A stretch of 64,000 nt of DNA from Mermis nigrescens (GCA_036768485.1 JAVLUZ010000145.1:19470706-19534705); one strand, 5' to 3'; counted from the stretch's first letter, positions 32,784 to 59,827 are shown. A program made the numbers and translations. The notes: a model not told the origin generated them from the sequence alone.

Positions 32784-33556
32784 ATAGGGCCAAAGCCGAG
32801 CAAAAATAATTTTTTAGCGAAATTAAATTAAGTTAAACCGACCAAAAATCGAAATATTATATACTTATTTATTAAGATCACTCGCGCTCTATTGAGGCCC
32901 TTTGGGCTGATTTCGTCCCATCCTGGAAGCTCATTTTTTATTATAAACTTAAAAAGTAGACATAAAAAATATGAGTTCTCTTGAGTAAATAAAATTATGC
33001 CAATTTAAAATCTAGTATGTACTATTATATTGTACGGGCTAGATATACCTAATAAATTTGGGATTATTTTCTTTTAGATTTTTAATATTTTGTTCCATAA
33101 TATTTATATTTCTTCAATTTATAAATACTCACTGGACACTTGCATTGCACTCATCGACATTCCGAAATGTTTATATGAGTAGGGCCGAAATTCAGGAAGT
33201 CTGAAAATTTTTAAACAATGAAAAATTTTAAATTTTTAAAAAATCGATGGTATGAGCAAAAAACGCTATTTTTCTGCGTTCTTCGTTGGATTTTATCTTT
33301 CCATTGGCGTGAAAAATCGAAAAAAGTAAAAAGTTTGAAAGTTTAAATGACCTAAAAAATTTAAATAAATCGTAAAGTTGTCTACAACATTTGTTGCAAT
33401 TCAATGCTAAAATAGCATAAAATCCACCCAAACTCAGTTCCTATTCAATTTTCATAAAAGTTTTGATTTGCATTCATTTTTAGCCTTAATTTAGCACTAT
33501 CTTCACCGGAAAATTTCGTTTTCCTACTTGTAATCAGAACTCAGACCTCAAACCCA
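32784..33556. other. Intergenic, nothing recognised
   Basis: AT-rich, with no repeat ends or gene features seen. Confidence 0.45.
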
Positions 33557-33757
33557 CAGGGGCGGATTTAAGGGGGCGGTGGGGCGGCGCCCCCCCCCAT
33601 TGGCCCAAAATAGTGCGCAAAATTGAGGATTTTTGAGCGATTTTTAGCGATTTTTGGGTTAAAACGGCTAATTTTTCCGCCCAAGTCATGGTTCCGCCCC
33701 CCCCCTTTAGGGGTATCATCCCTCCCCCTTTTTAGGAAAATCCTGGATCCGCCACTG
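33557..33757. mobile_element. Family E MITE, copy E5
   Basis: Starts CAGGGGCGGATTTAAGG, ends TGGATCCGCCACTG, with the perfect 8-bp duplication CAAACCCA. Confidence 0.95.
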
Positions 33758-34368
33758 CAAACCCACCCACCCACGAATGCGTGTACCCCCCTCCCCACGT
33801 GTGCATATCGCCCAGAACAAATCACCGGACCTTTTAACGAATTTTCGAGCTATCGTATCTTATTCACATTGCGTTCATCCATTATTTTATCGTGTATAAT
33901 TATTTTTTTATACGTGCCTCGTTGTGATCGCGAAATAAAGAAGTTTTTATCGTTTTGTCTCGTTCTTCTTTACACTGCGAATCCCAAAGCGTATTTTTCA
34001 GTGCATGCTTCGACTCGTAGAAAATCGCAAAACCCGTCTACTTTTACTCAAGCCTAAGCCTAAACTCCAAACCTAAGTCTATCCTGAATCATTCAGTAAT
34101 TTATGCGAAGTTACATTCGTAGTGTTAAGCGTGATGGAATGCGAAAAGATTTTCTCCCGAGAAAATTCCTGATATTGGGATTGAAACTGAAAAAGTTCAA
34201 AAAAGCGAGAAGAAATAAAAAACACTTGGCCAGAAAAACGCAAGCTTTTTCCAAAATAGGCGTACGAAATTTCTTTCGTCTCCATTTCTGGGTGATTAAA
34301 TGATAGACCTTATTAAAATTGTGATTTAAAGCTTTGTAATCTGATTACAATATAATATCTAAGTAAGA
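33758..34368. other. Intergenic, no gene supported
   Basis: Overlapping short frames on both strands show no recognisable domain. Confidence 0.45.
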
Positions 34369-34376
34369 ATCGATAC

Positions 34377-34735
34377 TATACATGATCTGGGGGTTGAGGG
34401 AGGTTTCACCTCCCAGAAAAATTTTCACCCCTCCCTGCGGAACTCGCGATTTTTCGAAAGTTTCCAAAAAATTCGCAGAAAAGGTGTTTTTCTATGTGTT
34501 TTTAGCTAACTATTCGCTTATTTGCTTAAAAGTGTCAAATTTTTGGCGCTTCGCGCCAAATACTCATGTTTTCATTACATTTTCTTCCATTCCCATGACT
34601 TATGATTTTTTCAGAATTTTAAGCTTTAGAAAAATAGAGCATTGTTAGAAACGCTTAAAAACCGTGCTTTTGACGCGTATTGGGCTCGAAAACGGTAATT
34701 TAAATATCAAAGAATTCCCATGCTGTGCCTGCCTG
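34377..34735. mobile_element. Family A MITE, copy A6
   Basis: Starts TATACATGATCTGGG, ends ATGCTGTGCCTGCCTG, with the perfect 8-bp duplication ATCGATAC. Contains TTGGCGCTTCGCGCC. Confidence 0.95.
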
Positions 34736-35269
34736 ATCGATACTGATTAATGCTTATGCATTTTTTAAATAAGGTAGGAAATGTATACATAAATATTTTG
34801 CATTGTGCATCTTGCTTTGTAGGTAAATTTTTTCATAAATACCTGGCCTTAAGTCGCATGCGCAGCATTTTACTTGCGATGCCATTTTGATAGCTCCTTC
34901 TGTGTTTCATCTGAAGTTGATTTAATGAGAAGGATTGAAAAAATCGCAAAAATTGGGGTAAATGCCCAATACTCTAGTGTCAGCTAATCGCGGCACAATT
35001 AATAATGATTTCTTATCAGCGAGTTGAACAATTTGCAGTCGAATCAGGTTAAATAACCTATATAGGTAACTATTTGCGGAAGCTATAATTTTTTTACAGG
35101 CAATGAGCCATCTAGTGCGTAAGCATCGATTGAACTAGAGCAGCTTGGTAAATAATTTAGCAGCTAAGCGACGATAAATAACGTCATTTGCAAAGTAATT
35201 TATACTGTTTTGTGCTGCCGCTTATCCATTTTTATGTATGCTTTATTATGATTATTATGCTACTACCAT

Positions 35270-37130
35270 CTCAACCGGGCTACTTGAAACTTACGTGGCT
35301 ACTTGGAACAGTTCCAAGGAAATGATTTTCTTGAATAATGAAAGGTCAAGATGGCTGTAATTGCGATACCGTCATGTTTATTATATTTTTCTATAGTATT
35401 TGCAGTCCTCTATGAGACTGCAACAAAATTTTTGTTGAATGGCTTGTACCAGCATCTCTTGACTATTTTGTATACTGTATGATTTTTATGTCTTTAATCT
35501 GCTGGAAAACTTAAATATCTATTATGTTGATTTATGTTCCTAGAATCTTAATTTTTTCACCTATACACTTTGAACTGGTTGTTCTTTTAGTACAACAATT
35601 GATAGCCTACGCTATATCACATTGTGTTGTTCCAAGTAGCACCTGAAAGTACAAGAGAAATTGGGCTACTTGGAAGATGTGTGATTCTAATGTTCTAGCC
35701 CTCTTTCTAGAAAAATGCATGAAAATAAACGAAAGCCGGGTGCTCAGAATTATGCAGACCTTACATGGGCTGGCTCAGATTTTTCAGAGCCAAAAGACTT
35801 CCCTGGAAACTGCGGACTTAGTCATGACTATGGATGCAGAGCATGATCGATCTGGGGTAGGGTGGAAAATTAAATGACGTCAAGAACTGTCGTAAATGCT
35901 GAAATAACGTCAAAACTACGTCATTCGACAGCTTCTGGTCAATTTCGAGCACTTTTGAATAAAATTTTATTTTTCATATAGTTTCGGCTTTCATATTGCC
36001 TCATTTTCCCCAGTAAGTTTTCAAAACTTGCGGGGTTGGTCCCTTCCCCTGCGGGATTTGCTCAGTCGCTAGGGTCAAGTCACTTGACCTCGAATCGACT
36101 TAGTGCTCATGTGTGATGCAGACTATTCAAACCAATCTTTGAATGAGGCTTTGCAGGATCACAGAGGCAACATATCTTACAGATAAGCCAGTAGTGTATA
36201 AGTCATTCGAATTAGCGCTTTGAATAGAAAGCTGGACAGCTTGAGCTCTAATCTCGTTGTTTTGCCTTAAATTTTGCCTAATTTCTTTTTTAAAACACCA
36301 ATTAAGTTCCAAGTAGTCCTATTTATTGTTTAAACGAACACAGTTAATTTTTGCATCAGGTGTTCAAAGTAACCGCAACAGGAGGCTACTTTGAACACTA
36401 ACCTAATTTTCAAAAATAAGTTTACTGTATTCACCTCAAAGGGCAGCGACTTTGTGGTATTGTACTACAAAGTTTACATTACATTTCAAGAGAATTTTAT
36501 AAGACGTTTGCAATATTACAGCTACCAACGTTTGAAAAGTGTACCAAGTAGCCACGACTTGCAGTAGCAAAGGAAAATGCTCCGGTAAAAAAGGACGAAT
36601 ATACTTGGAACTACGCTATCCATCTTAGGACATAAAAGGAGGGGACTAGGGAAAAGTTACCTATATATGCCTGGGAAAGTCGTAAGAAACAACAAAAAAT
36701 TATACTTCTGCAAAAAAACGCAAAAAATCGAAGTTTATTCTGCGGCCTCTGAAAGAACGAGCTTTCACAAAACATTGTTCACTGGTTTAAAGAAAGCGAT
36801 TATGAGGAAGCTGTGATGTGTGCTAATAAGCGATTTAGTTGTCTTATCAATATCAAATTTTTCTTCCGATATATAAGTAATATTTAGCTAATCGTCAGGG
36901 GCTTGATAAATGAATTATGACAAGCATACCTTGTTGTTAACTGCAAGCAAACCAATCGCCTTAAGTTAGTTAGAAGTTCTCAAGGAATAAGCTATTCATG
37001 TTATTTATTTTTACGACGGAGGCGCAACCTTATTCTGCAGGCCGCAGAATATACTTCGATTTTCTTGCGTTTCTCAGCAGAAGTCTAATTTTTTTGTAGA
37101 TTCTTACGACTTTCAGGCATAACAGAAAGT
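35270..37130. repeat. Repeat zone with CTACTTGGAAC motifs and an inverted pair
   Basis: CTACTTGRAAC or its complement recurs near 35280, 35302, 35630, 35660, 36306, 36545 and 36602. The segments 36655-36760 and 37020-37120 are inverted copies of each other. 36560-36660 is an inverted copy of 39965-40065 and resembles 49380-49455. Confidence 0.6.
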
Positions 37131-37520
37131 CATCAATATGATAAAGAAGATGAAAAAAATAAAATAAAAAAATAAAATAAATTAAATTAATAAATAAAAG
37201 GTGAATAAATAAGGCATGCTGTTAGTATAAGAGAAACAAAAAGACGCGAGAAATAGTACACTTGTACATAAAAAAGTACATAAAATTATGTATGAGAAAC
37301 TACGGGTTTTACAAGCGCAAGAGTCTAAGTGAAAAGAGAAGAAGTAAGCAGGAGTATATGCAGGAAAAAAATGACAAATCATATAAACAGGCGAGGTCAT
37401 CAGAGAGGAACTAGGTTGCTACAGTTTCGTGCCTTTAATCCTCTGACTGTCACCGCAACCTAGCGGCACCAGTCTAGGCGGCTAGACTGCCTCTCAAACG
37501 CAACAAACAACAACCAAAAG
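37130..37520. other. Intergenic, nothing firm
   Basis: Purine-rich sequence, then a C/G-balanced stretch (CCGCAACCTAGCGGCACC) that resembles the foot of a noncoding repeat. No gene seen. Confidence 0.35.
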
Positions 37521-37529
37521 GAAATGCAA

Positions 37530-37880
37530 ACAAAGACGCGAAAAAATTTAGAAAATCTAGTCAATGTGCCCCTACTTTGGTATTTTCAGGATAATGCTGC
37601 ACCTGACAAAAACTAGGCGAACGCGAAAAAATTTTTAGAAAAAGCTCAGTCAATGTGCCCCTACTTTGGTATTTATAAGGATATTGCTGCACATGACAAA
37701 AACCAGGTGAATGCGGAAAAAATTTAGAAAAACTCAGTCAATGTTCCCCTACTTTGTTATTTTTAGGATAATACTGCACATGTCAAAAATTAGGCGAGAG
37801 CGCGAAAAAATTAGAAATACTAAGTCAATGTGCCCCTACTTTGTATTTTCGGGTTTATGCTGCACATTGACAAAAAAGAA
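37530..37880. repeat. Four tandem copies of an 85-110 bp unit
   Basis: Each contains AGTCAATGTGCCCCTACTTT, a GATAATGCTGCACATGACAA-like block, and GCGAAAAAATTTAGAAA. Confidence 0.85.
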
Positions 37881-38038
37881 AAGAGCGGAAATTAGGTACC
37901 CGTATCCAACCAACCCAGACTTATACTATATCAGCGACAAATACATACACGACAGCGCACAATAGTGAAAGATATATCAATACTATATCACAATGCAGGA
38001 AGCAGCGTCCTAACGGCGATGATAAAATCAAAACGGTC

Positions 38039-39941
38039 TTAAACAATCTTGAATATAAGAATGCGCTGGAAAATCAGATAGGTCGCTGTTGGAAAATTTG
38101 AAGTATTTTGGCGCATAATTTTAACATTATAGCCCTGTTTTTGCAATTTAACTGACAGATGATTCAAGCGCGCCTTGAAAAATTCTTCTTTAGAGCAAAG
38201 ACGCGCAAAACGATGGAGCTGACTTTCGAAAACGGCATACAAAAGACCTTTAAGTGCATTAGAGTCTGAAAAGGGAAATTAACAATAGGAAATTGAAATT
38301 GCTTTCTTTTGTCAGAAATCATGAAAGAAATCGGTGTAGAAAGATCAATTTCTACGTCTACATAATTAACTTTTTGAGCAGAAAAAGTTTCCGTGACATT
38401 TAATAATTTTGAGTAAATCTCTTTGATATAATCACGAAAATTTGAAATATTTATAGCCGCTATGTCATCAATGTAACGCATCACGTTATCAAAAGAATAA
38501 GCAAGGTCTTTATTTTTAGGCAATGATAGGAATTTATACTCGCAGTAGAAAAGGAAAAGATCAGCCAAAAGTAGAGAATAATTAGAGCCCATGGGGATGC
38601 CATTTGATGAAAAATTTTATTTCCAAAATTAACGAATGAATTTTTGATTAAAAATTTTAGACTTTTTGTAACAGTGTCAAAGTCAAAAGTGGAATAAAAC
38701 TTTTTATTTGATGGAGAAGAACTCCAGCATGATTTGAAACCATTAGTACATGAAAATTTATTCTTTTCAAAGGGTTTCTCAAGGAAATAAAATAAGTGGA
38801 AATAAATTCATTTTGAGGAAGAGATGTGTAAAGCGTCGAAAAATCGCATGTATCAATCTATTTATTGTTTTCAATTTATTCTAATTTTCTAATGAAAGAA
38901 AATAAATTATTGATAGACCAAAATCTGTTAATTCGAGAATTTCTTAAAATGGATTTACAATAGTTCTCACAGAAACGACGGACTAACTTGAGGCCTTTGG
39001 TGACTAGCGATGATACGAAAGTAGTAGAACAATTTTTAGCCAAAGTTATAAACCTGGATTTATAGGAATTTTATGTAGTTTTGGAATACAATACATAAAA
39101 GGTAGTTTTTTGTTGAGACATCCTTCACTAACAGGTTTAGAAAACTTAGAAAAAATGTTTTTCTGAAACTGAATATGGTCAAAGATAATGTTTTTTTCAC
39201 GTAAGTTAGAAAAAACGTAGGTACCACTAGAGAGTAGGGATGGAGATGAAAAATAGCCCAACTCCTCACAAAGAACGGACAAATAATGATGCTTGCAAAT
39301 GATGACTAAGTTATTGCTAGCCCTATCTGCGACGGTAATGACAAAATGATAATGTAAACTCTTAAGTTTCTCTTTAACGATAGGTTTACCGGGGAGAGAA
39401 TTAGAAAAGGAAGGAAAATTTGATGTTTTGAGTCAATGAATTCTTTGCAAAACAACTTGTTTTATTCGATTTTTCCACTCAAACAGGGAAGAAATGGGGC
39501 TTTTTCCCGTTTGGCCCAATTTGTGACAAAATTATCCAGAGCATGAAAAATATCATTTTCACAAACATCCCAATTTATAGGAGGAGTTTCACGGAAATTA
39601 CGACCTTTATTGAAAAGCGAAATTAAGTCAGGATCTCCAATGAAGTTTAAATCAACAGTAATGACATGACCACATGGTTGATAAACATATGGGGTTGAAT
39701 GACAATGACAGGGCGGAATGACACCAGTTGATGAAAATTCTTCGACGACTTGTATATAATTTAATATCTTAGGTCTAAATGGGTTGAGTTGAACGATATG
39801 TAACGACAGGAGGATCTTGACATTTGAAATCAGGAGGAACGAGTTTAGTAACGCATTTTGAATGAAAAAGCGAGGGGAGGTTGATGATGTCAAAACCTTT
39901 ATTCTTAAAAGTAAGTCGAAAAAAGCTTGGAGTATAATCAA
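38039..39941 (-). pseudogene. Degenerate Penelope-like reverse transcriptase
   Basis: Reading leftwards on the minus strand, fragments in changing frames match one reverse transcriptase. An upstream helical part (39941-39462) is followed by MYCIPKLHKIP (about 39060), a DFSTLYTSLP block (about 38830), GIPMGSNYSLLLADLFLFYC (about 38600), the palm motif RYIDDI (about 38475), then SDKRKQFQFPIVNFPF, and a terminal HRFARLCS...GYNVKIMRQ segment (38242-38039). The combination of LPKLHK, DFSTLYT, MGSNYSPLLADLFL and YIDD is characteristic of the reverse transcriptases I associate with Penelope-like or related elements of invertebrates. At least three frameshifts or stops make it non-functional. No endonuclease domain could be seen. 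Inverted copies of one noncoding segment flank it (36560-36660 and 39965-40065). Confidence 0.8.
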
Positions 39942-40480
39942 TTTTTATCAGCGAGACGGGTTGTATATAGCTAACTTTTCCCTAGTCCCCTCCTATTATG
40001 TCATTAAAGATGCGTAATTCCAAGTATATCCGTCCTTTCTGCTCCATCGGAGCATTTTTCTTGGCTAGTACTGTACTTTCAATTAGCAAGATTTGAATAA
40101 ATCAGTCAGTAAACACACTTATATACGGTAACATGCGGCAATAATGACAGCAGTCATAGAACACGGAAAACGATATTATGCTGAACATTAGGATTATCAT
40201 TTTTGAACTAGACAGTAGGGATCGGACGAGGCCTCGGCCTCGGTATATCCTCGGTCTTTTTGAGATCCTCGGCCTCGGCCGAGGGTCGAGTGAAAAATGA
40301 CCGAGGACCGAGGGTTTTTCAATTTTGCATTTTTTGAGTGATGCCGAAATAGCACAAATACAGCAAAAAACGCATGTGCTACAAAAGACCCATTGCCTCA
40401 AATGTTATGCCAAGTCAATGCTGTAATATGCCAGCCTATAGACGGCAGAGACAAGACGCATATGCTGATTGAAGGAGTGT

Positions 40481-41641
40481 GTCTCAACAGCCCCACCAAT
40501 CCCAACAGCCCCACCCGTCCCAACAGCCCCACGAGTCCCAACAGCCCCACCATCCCAACAGCCCTACCATCCCAACAGCCCCACCAATAACCCAACAGCC
40601 CCACCAATAATCCCAAGAGCCCCACCAATAATCCCAAGAGCCCCACCAATAATCCCAACAGCCCCACCAACAATCCCAACAGCCCCACCAGTCCCAAGAG
40701 CCCCACCAATCCCAGCAGTTCCACCGTTCCAGCAGTCCAACCGTTTCAACAGTCACACTGTCCCAACCACACATAAGCGTGGGGGAGGAATGTTTAGAGT
40801 TTAGCCCCCTCCCAACCCCGAAATTCTGGAAATCCCCCCAAATTATGATAGACCCCCAGAATTCTATTTTAAGCACATTTCTCGGTCACTTTACCCCACC
40901 AGACCCACAGAATTTGTCCGCTGCCAATGTTGGTTCCAACTGCCCCACTGTTATTATCATAGATGCACAGCACGACCGGTCTGGAGAAGGAGTTTTGAGC
41001 CAAAAATGACCTCAAAACTAGTATGAATGTTAAAATAGCGTAAAAACTACGTTAATCCACATTTTCTGGCTATTTTAAAGCAGATTAGCGTGAAAGTTTT
41101 CATTTTCATTCAATTTTAACGCTTATCTTTCCTTTTTTCACTAGAACGTTTTTCATTTTTTTCTGGCAGTCTAGACTCAGGCAATAATGAGCAGGAATCT
41201 AATCTTGCAAGATGACTCCGAATGAGGCAAAATCACGGATTGCACAAAAATGCTGAAGCTTCAAAATTTAGCGGGTCTATCAGTTTCTCAGGTAGAGTTA
41301 TTCTGAAAATGTAAACCTGCACGCTCTTGTATAGTCTTGATGTGTTATGTGATGTGTTATTACGAAGTCGAAAAATAGTCAAAAAAATATCTTGATTAAA
41401 CGGAGCCCGTATAAATTCTATGTTTCAAAAGTACATTCGTTAAACGCATTTCTCGTATAATAGCGATTGCAGTAATGATGGGGCTGCTGGGAGTACTGGT
41501 GGGGCTGTTGGGACGGTGGGGCTGTTGGAATGGTGGGGCTGTTGGGATTGGTGGGGCTGTTGCGATTGAAGGGGCTGTTGGGATTGGTGGGGCTGTTGGG
41601 ATTATTGGTGGGGCTGTTGGGACTGGTGGGGCTGTTGAGAC
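40481..41641. mobile_element. Foldback K with minisatellite arms
   Basis: Left arm GTCTCAACAGCCCCACC followed by about 17 units of CCCAACAGCCCCACCAAT-type sequence (40481-40720). The right arm (41467-41641) is the inverted equivalent, ending GGGGCTGTTGAGAC. B9 lies between the arms. Long frames in these arrays are repeat artefacts. Confidence 0.8.
40768..40932. mobile_element. Family B MITE, copy B9
   Basis: Starts CACACATAAGCGTGGGG, ends GCTGCCAATGTTG. Flanks GTCCCAAC and GTTCCAAC, one mismatch. Confidence 0.78.
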
Positions 41642-42121
41642 ATCACCGATTAAAGTAGGTACATTATGTGGGCGTTTTCCTGTGTCCATGCATGCAAAAC
41701 CTACTTAATTTCTTAAGCACAAGTTGGGCATGGGTAGAAAATTCAAATGCGCACGATGTGAATAAAAGTTGCAGTTTAAATTTATATAATGGTCACAGAA
41801 GTGAATGCATTATAAAAAAGCATCGCTAACAGATAATTTCATGTTTAAATTTGTTTACAATAAAGAATAAGAAGAATTCGGCACAAATAACATAATGCAA
41901 CTAAAGAGTTGAATAATGGAATATGCCTAGACCGTATGCGCGATATATTGTGACAATAGGAAATATTAACAGACTCGCTTATTTAACATTTTACGGTTGA
42001 TTATATTAAATCACATTTACTTTGTGATTCAGTCGCACTTTAGAAGCAATATGTTTCTAGGTTTCTAATTCAATTCTTAGCACATATTGCATAACTGCAG
42101 TGCTAATTTTCCACTTTATAT

Positions 42122-42189
42122 TAGGGGATCGGGTACCGGATAGTAAAATTATTTTCTACCCGGGTACTCGGGTACCCGGTGCACCTCTA
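42122..42189. mobile_element. Mini element M, GGTACCCGG type
   Basis: Starts TAGGGGATCGGGTACCGG and ends GGTACCCGGTGCACCTCTA, with iterated GGGTACYCGG between. Looks like a nearly empty hAT-like element of the TAG-ended group; no clear duplication. Confidence 0.6.
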
Positions 42190-42516
42190 CTAAGAATCAT
42201 CTCAAAACGGCGCAAAGTGCCAAATAATTGACATTTTTCCTCTTGAAATACAATTTCTGCCATTATAAAGATATGTAGAACACATAAAATAGTGATAGCA
42301 AAAACGAGCTGAATGATCAAGACGATTAGCAATTTGTCACTTCTGTGCTTGTCATTGGCATACGTACCATAGTTTCCCAAGGTCGAAAGTTCAGGGGGTT
42401 AAGTCCCACTAAATTTAGAGTCTAGCCTTTTTTGCAGGTCAAATATGAAAAATGGCTAAAACATCCTGTATAACATGTTTTAATGTGAAAAACTGCATTT
42501 TTAACAACATTTTATC

Positions 42517-43421
42517 TAGAGCTGTGCCGGGGCCAGGCCCCGGCCCCAGCCTGGCGCCGCGGCCCCAGCCCGGGCCTAGGCTGGCCCCGGCACCGGGGCC
42601 AGGGCCAATGTTAGAGTTGATTGTAATGTAGAAAATTGATAATGTTTTGGGCAGATTTACCTTCAAACTCAATTTCAAGCAAACCACAGATCTTGCTAAT
42701 TCAAATCTTTATTTCATTATGTCAGATTGGTGCAAATTTCTAGTTAATAATCAAAATTGACATATTTTAAATTGCAATTCATATAGACGAGCATTTCCAG
42801 CTTGCTTGGTAGCAGACAGCTACGTTACGTCTATCAGAACAAATAGGATAATAAGCCTAAAAAAAGTGCAAAGTAAAGCACATTGAAAAACGCATCCAAG
42901 TCAGAGGAGTTAAATCCATACATGGGCAGCTCAAAAATTCTAGGGGGTCCAAAATTTTTCAAAGTCAAAAAGTGCCTGATAATATATGGTAGAGCGAAAA
43001 AAACACTGTTTTCTCGCGTTTCTCAATGAGAGCTATCCATTAGCATCAAAAAACCGCAGAAAAACAGAAAAAATTCTGAAAATCAATTTCTGGGGGTCTA
43101 GCGGATTTTTTTTGGGGGGGGGGGAGAATGTGAATTCTGGGGGGTCTAGATCCCCCGATGCCCATGTTCTGTTATATCTTGTAATTCCAACAAATATTAA
43201 CGCTTTACGTGCATATCTACAAGCAAGAATATATGCATAGGTACATATAAGGGGTAGGGCAGGGTCGTACTATGAGCATGGTAAAGCACGCTTTTATTGG
43301 CCCCGGCCAGGCCCCGGCCCCGGCCAGGCCCCGGCCAGGCCCCGGCCAGGCCCCGGCCAGGCCTCGGCACCGGGGCCTAGGCCCCGACCCTGGCAAAAAA
43401 GGCGGTCCCGGCACAGCTCTA
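42517..43421. mobile_element. Element L, hAT-like, GGCCCCGG arrays, contains B8
   Basis: Starts TAGAGCTGTGCCGGGGCC and ends GGTCCCGGCACAGCTCTA. The perfect 8-bp duplication ATTTTATC flanks it. Both ends carry arrays of GGCCCCGGCC, about 90-125 bp each. Lies inside element D. Confidence 0.93.
42917..43170. mobile_element. Family B MITE, copy B8
   Basis: Starts CATACATGGGCAGC, ends GATGCCCATGTTCT. Flanks GTTAAATC and GTTATATC, one mismatch. Confidence 0.85.
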
Positions 43422-44219
43422 ATTTTATCCCATTCTGACTAGTTTCGTCACTCTTGAGAGTAAAAAATATAAGAATCCATCGAAAATTTTGGCTTTTCAG
43501 ATCATTTTAAGTTCATTCTAGGTATTTTATGGGTAAACAAAACAGAAGTGTATTAGTCAGCGCGAAGCGCCGAAAAAATTTTAATGACTTCGCCGCTTTT
43601 GTACCCAAATCATTGCAGAAAATATTTGATAGCTCAAAATCGTCTGACAGTGATTCAAGTCTCGTACTCGAGGTGGGGTAATACTCCCTCACCCCCATGG
43701 GAATGTGTGATACCTACCTTTGAATAAAATTAAAATAAGCGCTTGTTAGCTTTGAACTATATTACACTAATCAATCCTATTGCTACTGTACCCACATCGC
43801 ATGGAGCATATGTGTCCTATATTGTTTGTACTCATATACTCATATTATATGTATTACAAATCCTCGGTCCCTCGGCCCTCGGCCTCGGCCGAGGCAAGGA
43901 TTTCAAAGTTCCCTCGGCCTCGGCCGAGGGAAAAAAAAGACCCTCGTCCGATCCCTACTAGACAGCCTTACTTAATTTAAACAGATCAAATCTTTTCAGT
44001 GTAAACTGGGCAACTACTGTGTGCAACAAACACTTACACATAGATCCGTAATTCCGAAGTTACATGGAACATTTTGAAAAAATTAAGCTTTTGCAACGCT
44101 CAGAAACTAAAGTTAATTTTCAGTGTAAACTTTACACAAATATTGTGTGTAAACAGACATACTTAGATTCGTAATCCTGACCTTACGGGACATATTTTGA
44201 AAGAATTCACGTTTTTGCA

Positions 44220-44420
44220 ATCGACCCCCATTAGCATTGCTGCTAATAAAAAAATTTTTCATTAGCACAGAATAAAAAGTGTTAAATTTACTATACTTTT
44301 TCAGAAAAGTTCACTTACCCGTTAGCACGTCGTGCTAATGGTCAAAATTTTTGTTAGCACAGGGCAACTCATATTAGCATGATGCTAAAAAATCCGTGGT
44401 ACGCGCTAATGCGCTAATTA
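44220..44420. repeat. GCTAAT/ATTAGC motif cluster
   Basis: TTAGCAC, GTGCTAAT and TAGCATGATGCTAA are iterated on both strands, like the subterminal zone of another element. Ends not found. Confidence 0.5.
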
Positions 44421-44549
44421 CGATTTTCCGATTATTACAATTTCATTTTTTACAATTCTACAATTTCACAATCTTTCACACACTTTCACTTACATGCTTT
44501 ACAGATCTTAAGTTTATGTCGACAAAAATTGTTATATGAAAATCGCAAG

Positions 44550-45000
44550 GCTATGTGAAATAGACTATAGTCCGTTCCTTTCCAAACGGCCCATTTTGCT
44601 TAACGGCTTATTAGTGTGGCGTAATATTTTACGGTTCAGCTTGTTGCTGCAATTTGTTTGATGTATATTACATGTTGATCAGAGCACATTAAACATTGAT
44701 AAGAAGAGTTCAAAGCAACCAGCAGCCATGAGAACATAATTGGAGAAGCCATTAGTGCATTGAAAAACTGACAAAAATGAATTATGCTGTCTTTCAAAAA
44801 TCGTTCACAGTTTTATAATGGCTTCACATCCCTAAATTTCAGATTGATTTGTCGTTAAAGCTACTTATTTTTCAAAATTAGTTTCTTAGTATTCACACCA
44901 TGCTTGGTCTATCCGTCTATCTGCTTTTTATTGTGCACTATGGATTTCTCCTCTGTTGTACTGAAGGTCTATACGGGTTACCCAATTTTAGACCAAGTAT
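44550..45000. mobile_element. Fragment of the AGTCTGTTTCATTCCG family
   Basis: TAGTCCGTTCCTTTCCAAACGG and the interior AAGAAGAGTTCAAAGCAACC match the complete element at 60400-60666. The far end is not recognised. The PGM start codon follows directly. Confidence 0.55.
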
Positions 45001-59402
<14,402 letters not shown>

Positions 59403-59649
59403 TTTTCGCCTTCGCTTCGTTCCTCGATCTTCTGTCTGTGTCATTTCTTAGTCGAATTTGCCCGTGATCTTTAGTTTTATTGCGCTTCGGTTGTATTCAC
59501 TGATTTGGCGCGTTGCCAAGCGTGAAAGCGTGCGACGTATTAAAGTTTTATGGCTTTGTGTACACCATATAATTGAATGATTTTTGATAACAAATCCGGA
59601 ATCGTGAGCAAACGACCGATTTAGTAAATTGTAAACAAACTACGAACTA

Positions 59650-59827
59650 CAGTGCACGTTATGAATGTTTACGTTTTAATGTGCTCCTTAGGATGATAGA
59701 GCTTGTTAAGGCTTATATGTTTAACACGTCGGTCGTGGGTGGGCGGAAATAGGACCGACGTGTTAAAGATATAACCCTAACTAGCTCTAGAAGCTTATTA
59801 AAGCGTAAACATTCGTGGCGAGTAGTG
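59650..59827. mobile_element. Small foldback related to family F
   Basis: Starts CAGTGCACGTTATGAATG and ends CATTCGTGGCGAGTAGTG. TTTAACACGTCGGTC and GACCGACGTGTTAAA form the inner inverted arms. Confidence 0.75.

Larger units (their letters stand above)
40216..43957. mobile_element. Element D, hAT-like, 3.7 kb with nested elements
   Basis: Ends TAGGGATCGGACGAGG and CCTCGTCCGATCCCTA are perfect inverted repeats, flanked by the perfect 8-bp duplication CTAGACAG. Subterminal zones are dense in CCTCGG/GGCCGAGG. Nested inside are foldback K, copy B9, element L with B8, and a small GTACCC-type element. No transposase frame survives. Confidence 0.93.

Noticed and set aside
33623..34057. 144-residue + strand frame with hydrophobic stretch
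   Set aside because: It begins inside MITE E5 and shows no conserved motif or splice context.
40398..41689. Several 60-130 residue frames rich in Pro/Ala/Thr or Gly/Leu/Trp
   Set aside because: They are translations of the CCCAACAGCCCCACC minisatellite arms on both strands, not proteins.
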